In this document: positions 60,120 through 64,000 of the stretch, piece by piece
Layout of the letters: each line of letters opens with the position of its first letter
How positions within the stretch are numbered: position 1 is the first letter of the stretch
NCBI GenBank assembly: GCA_028713555.1
Contig: JAQTOA010000001.1
Coordinates: 1 to 64,000 of the forward strand
Length of the DNA: 64,000 bases
Source: Sterolibacterium sp.
GTDB lineage: Bacteria > Pseudomonadota > Gammaproteobacteria > Burkholderiales > Rhodocyclaceae
Direction of reading: 5' to 3'
Translations under genes and position numbers: made by a program
Notes under the pieces: generated by a model
Told to the model about the DNA's origin: nothing
The model's input: the letters and a program-made list of their open reading frames with translations, nothing else
Databases searched by the model: none

Positions 60120-60214
60120 GGGTCAGTCCAATAAAACGAATTAGCGAAAGAAAGGAGCACCTGGGGGTGTTCCGGGAGGTCGCCAGCGACTGGCGGGGCT
60201 GAACAATCAGCGCA

Positions 60215-60349
60215 TCACGACGGCGACGGCGGGGCGTGCTTGGGAATTGCCATCTCGCCAAAACGCAGGCAGGCGCAACTGGGTTGGAAGTGCCGGCCGG
60301 GTTGGTAGGGGTGGATCACAATGGGTTCGACGATAAGGTCAGAGGCCAT
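60215..60349 (-). CDS. Possible 44-residue precursor peptide upstream of the radical SAM gene
   Basis: An ATG at 60349, nine bases after the stop of the fumarylacetoacetase-family gene, opens 44 codons ending in TGA at 60215-60217. The peptide begins MASDLIVEPIVIHPYQPGRH and continues FQPSCACLRFGEMAIPKHAP, with a Pro/Ser end. It has a CAC motif and His/Tyr/Phe/Pro-rich middle, in keeping with a ribosomally made peptide. It lies between a hydrolase gene and a SPASM enzyme on the same strand. Against it: no ribosome-binding site is clear and the end is GC-repetitive. It may be non-coding. Confidence 0.35.
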   Translation of the reverse strand: MASDLIVEPIVIHPYQPGRHFQPSCACLRFGEMAIPKHAPPSPS

Positions 60350-60358
60350 GACTGGCAA

Positions 60359-61057
60359 TCATACCAGTACGATGGAAAGCTCGCCAAGACCGTCTATGCC
60401 GCCGACCAGAACATCGCCAGGGGTCACTTTGCCAACTCCCGCAGGAGTGCCGGTAAAAATCAGGTCGCCCGGCGCCAGAGTGAAATATTCAGAGAGATTG
60501 CCAATTACCTCGGGAACTGACCAAGTCAGCTTGGCGATATTGCTGCTCTGCCTGCTCTGGCCATTCACCTTGAGCCAGATGGCGCCCTGTTCAAGCAAGC
60601 CCGTTTCGCTCAAACGATGGATCGGCCCGAGCGGCGCAGACTGGTCGAAGGCTTTGCCCAGTTCCCAGGGGCAGCCCTGGTCACGCAAGGCGAACTGCAA
60701 GTCACGCCGCGTCATGTCGAAGCCGACCGCATAACCGAAAATATGCGCGGCGGCTTGATCGAGCGGAATACTGCTGCCGCTTCTGCCAATCGCCACCACC
60801 AGTTCGACCTCATGCTGGAGATTTTCCGTCCTGGGCGGGAAAGCGACCCTGCCGACCGTTCCAGGCATCACCGGTACCACGGCGTCGGCCGGCTTGCAAA
60901 AGAAAAACGGCGGTTCGCGAGTGTCAAAGCCCATCTCTTGGGCGTGCTCGACATAGTTGCGGCCGACACAATAAATACGTCGCACCGGGAAGTGTTCCAG
61001 GCTGCCGGCTATGGGCACGGCAGCCTGGGGCAGCGGGAAAGCGTAGTTCAATTGCAT
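60359..61057 (-). CDS. Fumarylacetoacetate hydrolase-family protein
   Basis: Predicted 232 residues from ATG 61057 (MQLNYAFPLPQAAVPIAG), which matches relatives; ATG 61096 is an alternative because GGAG touches the chosen ATG. Motifs RRIYCVGRNYVEHAQEMG near 25-42, the acidic metal site HEVELVVAIG near 83 and DLIFTGTPAGVGKVTPGD near 203-220 are intact. The family includes acylpyruvases, oxaloacetate decarboxylases and maleylpyruvate or fumarylpyruvate hydrolases; the glutathione-type fumarylpyruvate/maleylpyruvate group has a similar beginning, but the substrate here is undetermined. It lies upstream of the 44-residue candidate and the radical SAM gene. Confidence 0.88.
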   Translation of the reverse strand: MQLNYAFPLPQAAVPIAGSLEHFPVRRIYCVGRNYVEHAQEMGFDTREPPFFFCKPADAVVPVMPGTVGRVAFPPRTENLQHEVELVVAIGRSGSSIPLDQAAAHIFGYAVGFDMTRRDLQFALRDQGCPWELGKAFDQSAPLGPIHRLSETGLLEQGAIWLKVNGQSRQSSNIAKLTWSVPEVIGNLSEYFTLAPGDLIFTGTPAGVGKVTPGDVLVGGIDGLGELSIVLV

Positions 61058-61232
61058 CTCCTGGGCAGGACCAATTTTGCTATTGGCTATTTGCATTGTA
61101 GGCGAATCGACTGGCAAATTGGGATGATGTCTTTTTGATCCCAGCAGCCTTTTTTGCCACGCCGAATTGAACCGGCTACTGTGATTTTAGTATCACGCGT
61201 CAGTTAACCTGACAATACCTCAGGGAGATGAA

Positions 61233-61637
61233 ATGGTCAGCCTCCAACCCCCGTTGTGCAATTTCGGCTGGAAAGCCCGCGATTTCGACCTGCCAGGCGT
61301 TGATGGCAAACGCTACAATCTCGCCAAGGTGCGCGGCAGCAACGGCTTACTGGTGATGTTCATCTGCAACCATTGTCCCTACGTAAAATCCATCCGCGAC
61401 CGTTTCGTGCGAGACACGAGCGAGCTACAGCAACGTGGCATCAGCAGCATCGCCATCATGTCCAACGATCCCGCCGAATATGCAGAGGATTCCTTCGACA
61501 ACATGCGATTGGCGGCAAGCCAGTACGGCTATCCTTTCCCTTACGTGTGGGACGATACCCAGCAGGTTGATAGGGATTACAGTGCGGTATGCACCCCGGA
61601 TTTCTTCGGTTTCAACGCCAACCTGGAACTGCAATAA
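61233..61637 (+). pseudogene. Thioredoxin/peroxiredoxin-like protein truncated at the 3' end
   Basis: The frame encodes 134 residues of a thioredoxin-family protein usually about 185 long: FGWKARDFDLPGVDG near 11-25, LVMFICNHCPYVKSIRDRF near 40-58, and TPDFFGFNANLELQ at the end. Relatives continue with YRGRLD and about 50 more residues; here a TAA appears after LELQ and the following DNA belongs to another frame and another gene type. GGGAGATGAAATG starts it. The short form lacks the last strand and helix of the fold, so it is probably inactive. It is read as a pseudogene made by recombination. Confidence 0.7.
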
Positions 61638-61765
61638 CAGAAGAGGATGCTGAGGAATGGATCAAGAATCTACCTTGGGGTAACAGAATTCCTGGCGAAA
61701 TGATGGTTGAGTATTTGCGCAAGTTGATTGGAGGAAGCAATGCGCTGCTATCGTGGCAGCGATAG
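61637..61765 (+). pseudogene. Fragment of an unknown gene joined to the truncated thioredoxin gene
   Basis: Directly after the junction, in a different frame, an open stretch reads TEEDAEEWIKNLPWGNRIPG, then EMMVEYLRKLIGGSNA, ending TAG at 61763-61765. It looks like the C-terminus of a real soluble protein, but I do not recognise it. It has no start of its own. The rest up to the metG end (61766-61834) shows nothing. Confidence 0.45.
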
Positions 61766-61834
61766 CTTGTGTGACTGCAATCCATTTTTTGTACGAAGCA
61801 AACTGGGCTGGCTGTGCTTACCCTTGGCGCGAAC

Positions 61835-63961
61835 TTATTTCACGCGCATGCCGGGTTGGGCGCCGCTGTCGGGGGAGAGTAGGAACAAACCGGATGATTT
61901 GCCTTCCGGATCCGAGGCGGCCAGCACCATGCCATCGGACAAACCGAACTTCATCTTGCGCGGCGCGAGGTTGGCCACCATCACGGTGAGGCGGCCAATC
62001 AGCGTGGCTGGGTCGTAGGCCGACTTGATGCCGGCGAAAACCTGGCGTGGCTTTGCTTCGCCGATGTCAAGTGACAAACGGATCAGTTTCTCGGCGCCTT
62101 CGACATGTCCAGCGTCGACGATACGGGCAATGCGCAGGTCGATCTTGGCGAAGTCCTCAATTCCGATCATTGGCGCAATTGCGCCACCGCTCTCACCCTC
62201 TCCTCTCGCGGGCTGGGGTGAGGGGGTTGGTGCAGCAGTCTGCGTCTGCTGGTGTTGAGCATGCCGCTGCGGTGAATGGGCGTCGGCCGCAGGCGCCAGA
62301 GATTCGCGATTGGCATTGACCAGAGCATCGATCTGTCTGGCTTCGATGCGCTGCATCAAGTGCTGGTAGGCGTTGACGCGCGTTGGCAGCGCGGCCAAAT
62401 CATTCCAGGCGAAGTCGCGCTCCATTCCGAACAACTCGCGAGCAACGCGGGAGGTCAGTGCCGGCAGCACCGGCCGCAGCAGGATCGACAGCACATAGAA
62501 GCCATGCAGGGCGCGCGAGCAGATGTCGTGCAGTGCGGCGCGCCGTGTCTCGTCCTTGGCCAGCGTCCATGGCGCGGCAGTAGCAATCTCGCCATTGATG
62601 CGGTCAGCGATGGCCATGATTTCGCGTAGTGCTTGCGAAAAATTGCGCGCTTCGTAGTATTCCGAGAGGGTTTGACCGCTGTGGACGGCGCCGTCCAGCA
62701 GTGGCTTGGTGGCGGCGAAGGCCAGCTTGCCATCGAAGAACTTGACCAGGAAACCGGCGCAGCGGCTGGCGATGTTGATGTACTTGCCGACCAGGTCGGA
62801 ATTCACCCGCGCGACGAAATCGTCCAGGTTGAGGTCGATATCCTCCATCGAGCTGTTCAGCTTGGCAGCAAAGTAATAGCGCAACCATTCCGGGTTGAGG
62901 TCCTGCTGTAGGTACGAATCGGCGGTAATGAAGGTGCCGCGCGACTTCGACATCTTCTGCCCATCCACGGTGAGGAAGCCGTGGGCAAAGACTTTCGTCG
63001 GCGTACGGTAGCCGGCGTGCGCCAGTTCGGCCGGCCAGAACAGCGCGTGGAAGTAGAGGATGTCCTTGCCGATGAAGTGGTACAACTCGGCCTGCGAATC
63101 CTTGCCCCAATAATCGTCGAAGTCCAGCCCGCGCTTGCCGCACAGGTTCCTGAATGAACCCATGTAGCCAATCGGCGCGTCGAGCCAGACATAAAAGAAT
63201 TTGCCTGGCGCATCCGGAATCTCGAAGCCGAAATAAGGCGCATCGCGCGAGATATCCCAGTCGGTGAGCTTGTTCTCGCCCTCTGCGCCAAGCCATTCCT
63301 GCATTTTGTTAGCTGCTTCTGGCTGCAAGCGCTGTTCCTCGCGCGTCCAGCGCCGCAGGAAATCCTGGCAGCGCGCGTCGGAAAGCCTGAAGAAATAATG
63401 CTCGGAAGACTTCAATACCGGCGTCGCGCCGGAAACGGCGGAATATGGGTTCCTCAGGTCGGTCGGCGCATAAGCGGCGCCACAGTTTTCGCAGGAATCA
63501 CCGTACTGATCCTTCGCTCCGCACTTGGGACATTCGCCTTTGATGAAACGATCCGGGAGGAACAGCGACTTGAGCGGGTCGTAGTACTGCTCGATGGAGC
63601 GCACTTCAACTAGGCCAACCGCCTTCAGCTTGGCATAGATATCCTCGGCATAGAGGCGCGTTTCATCGGAATGCGTCGTGTAGTAATTGTCGAAGGCAAC
63701 ATGAAAGCCGGCGAAGTCGCGGCTGTGTTCGGCATGCACGCGAGCAATCAGTGCCTCCGGTGTGATGCCCTCCTTCTCGGCGCGCAACATGATCGGCGTG
63801 CCATGGGTATCATCGGCGCAGACGTAGTGGCATTCGTGCCCGCGCATTTTCTGGAAGCGCACCCAGATGTCGGTTTGAATGTATTCGACCAAGTGCCCCA
63901 GATGGATCGGGCCGTTGGCGTAGGGGAGAGCGGAAGTGACAAGGATGCGGCGGCCGGTCAT
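61835..63961 (-). CDS. metG: MetG, methionyl-tRNA synthetase
   Basis: Predicted 708 residues. HIGH-type motif HLGH in [14 protein letters not shown] near 14-27, zinc cysteines in [19 protein letters not shown] near 144-162, and KMSKS in [11 protein letters not shown] near 335. The C-terminal EMAP/Trbp111-like tRNA-binding domain runs from about 598 ([23 protein letters not shown]). The linker before it contains [21 protein letters not shown], which is encoded by a REP-like repeat, so the gene carries an insertion. It charges tRNA-Met. The start is within 40 bases of the window end. Confidence 0.97.
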   Translation of the reverse strand: MTGRRILVTSALPYANGPIHLGHLVEYIQTDIWVRFQKMRGHECHYVCADDTHGTPIMLRAEKEGITPEALIARVHAEHSRDFAGFHVAFDNYYTTHSDETRLYAEDIYAKLKAVGLVEVRSIEQYYDPLKSLFLPDRFIKGECPKCGAKDQYGDSCENCGAAYAPTDLRNPYSAVSGATPVLKSSEHYFFRLSDARCQDFLRRWTREEQRLQPEAANKMQEWLGAEGENKLTDWDISRDAPYFGFEIPDAPGKFFYVWLDAPIGYMGSFRNLCGKRGLDFDDYWGKDSQAELYHFIGKDILYFHALFWPAELAHAGYRTPTKVFAHGFLTVDGQKMSKSRGTFITADSYLQQDLNPEWLRYYFAAKLNSSMEDIDLNLDDFVARVNSDLVGKYINIASRCAGFLVKFFDGKLAFAATKPLLDGAVHSGQTLSEYYEARNFSQALREIMAIADRINGEIATAAPWTLAKDETRRAALHDICSRALHGFYVLSILLRPVLPALTSRVARELFGMERDFAWNDLAALPTRVNAYQHLMQRIEARQIDALVNANRESLAPAADAHSPQRHAQHQQTQTAAPTPSPQPARGEGESGGAIAPMIGIEDFAKIDLRIARIVDAGHVEGAEKLIRLSLDIGEAKPRQVFAGIKSAYDPATLIGRLTVMVANLAPRKMKFGLSDGMVLAASDPEGKSSGLFLLSPDSGAQPGMRVK
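62188..62233. repeat. REP-like repeat inside the metG coding region
   Basis: The plus-strand CTCTCACCCTCTCCTCTCGC followed by GGGCTGGGGTGAGGGGGTTGG has the form of the scattered proteobacterial intergenic repeats (CCCTCACCCC...CTCTCC type). Here it is translated in frame as part of the flexible linker between the anticodon-binding and C-terminal tRNA-binding domains of MetG. Confidence 0.65.
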
Positions 63962-64000
63962 GGTGGTATCCAGAAGCTTGGCAGACGGGCATTTTACCCG

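Noticed and set aside
60236..60734. Plus-strand frames across the radical SAM upstream gap and the hydrolase gene
   Set aside because: They run opposite to a clear fumarylacetoacetase-family gene and have shadow composition.
61728..62018. 96-codon plus-strand frame with GGAGG upstream (ATG at 61740)
   Set aside because: Most of it is antisense to the metG 3' end; the ribosome-binding-like site is probably chance within the foreign fragment.

Overview
The window reads as chromosomal DNA from a betaproteobacterium, probably of the Rhodocyclales/Nitrosomonadales side. The main evidence is gene order: leuS-lptE-holA-proA in one run; a tRNA(Tyr-Gly-Thr)-tuf-tRNA(Trp)-secE-nusG-rplKAJL-rpoBC-rpsL-rpsG-fusA-tuf block; clpS-clpA beside a cold-shock gene; bioC divergent from comF; and a D-rich (non-cysteine) HemB. 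No organism name can be proved from the sequence alone. Most genes are core genes with high-GC codon usage.

Layout. 1-1.9 kb: the 3' end of a SPINDLY-like glycosyltransferase and a TPR-methyltransferase fusion, probably surface or flagellar glycan modification. 1.9-4.7 kb: lutABC, lactate oxidation, on the minus strand. 4.8-10.9 kb: minus-strand housekeeping run (chalcone-isomerase-like exported protein, proA, holA, lptE, leuS). 11-13.4 kb: an exported FecR-SPOR protein and a D-lactate/glycolate-type FAD oxidase. 13.5-31.7 kb: one long plus-strand gene-expression block starting at a strong tRNA promoter and ending at the second tuf; the two tuf genes appear identical apart from the stop codon. 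31.7-33.4 kb: two LpxL/HtrB-type acyltransferases. 33.6-35.6 kb: a FapA/DUF342 protein that seems to start at ATT. 35.6-38.2 kb: hemB, a candidate small RNA, engB and cytochrome c4. 38.4-41.9 kb: msrPQ, a 50-residue unknown protein coupled to bioC, and comF. 41.9-48.6 kb: an MSHA-type pilus assembly subcluster (mshI, a PilN-like gene, J, K, L, M, N) without pilins, mshE or mshG. 48.7-49.9 kb: a DUF192 protein and two small exported Lys/Ala/Glu-rich repeat proteins. 50.3-55.8 kb: monomeric isocitrate dehydrogenase, a cold-shock gene with a terminator-like hairpin in its leader, clpS and clpA. 55.8-61.1 kb: a MgtA-type Mg2+ ATPase, a radical SAM/SPASM enzyme with a possible 44-residue peptide gene in front of it, and a fumarylacetoacetase-family hydrolase. 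61.2-64 kb: a 3'-truncated thioredoxin-like gene joined to foreign sequence, then metG with a REP-like repeat inside its coding region.

How the parts work together. The central block supplies tRNAs, elongation factors, ribosomal proteins, RNA polymerase and NusG from co-directional genes, with leader and spacer structures where ribosomal protein autoregulation is expected. The msh genes would build the secretin and inner-membrane platform of a type IV-like pilus whose motor and subunits must lie elsewhere. lutABC gives lactate oxidation to pyruvate. The least explained and most worthwhile parts are the radical SAM locus, the engB-hemB small RNA candidate, the cold-shock leader hairpin, the bioC-coupled 50-residue protein, the Lys-rich repeat protein pair and the odd codon usage of tuf.
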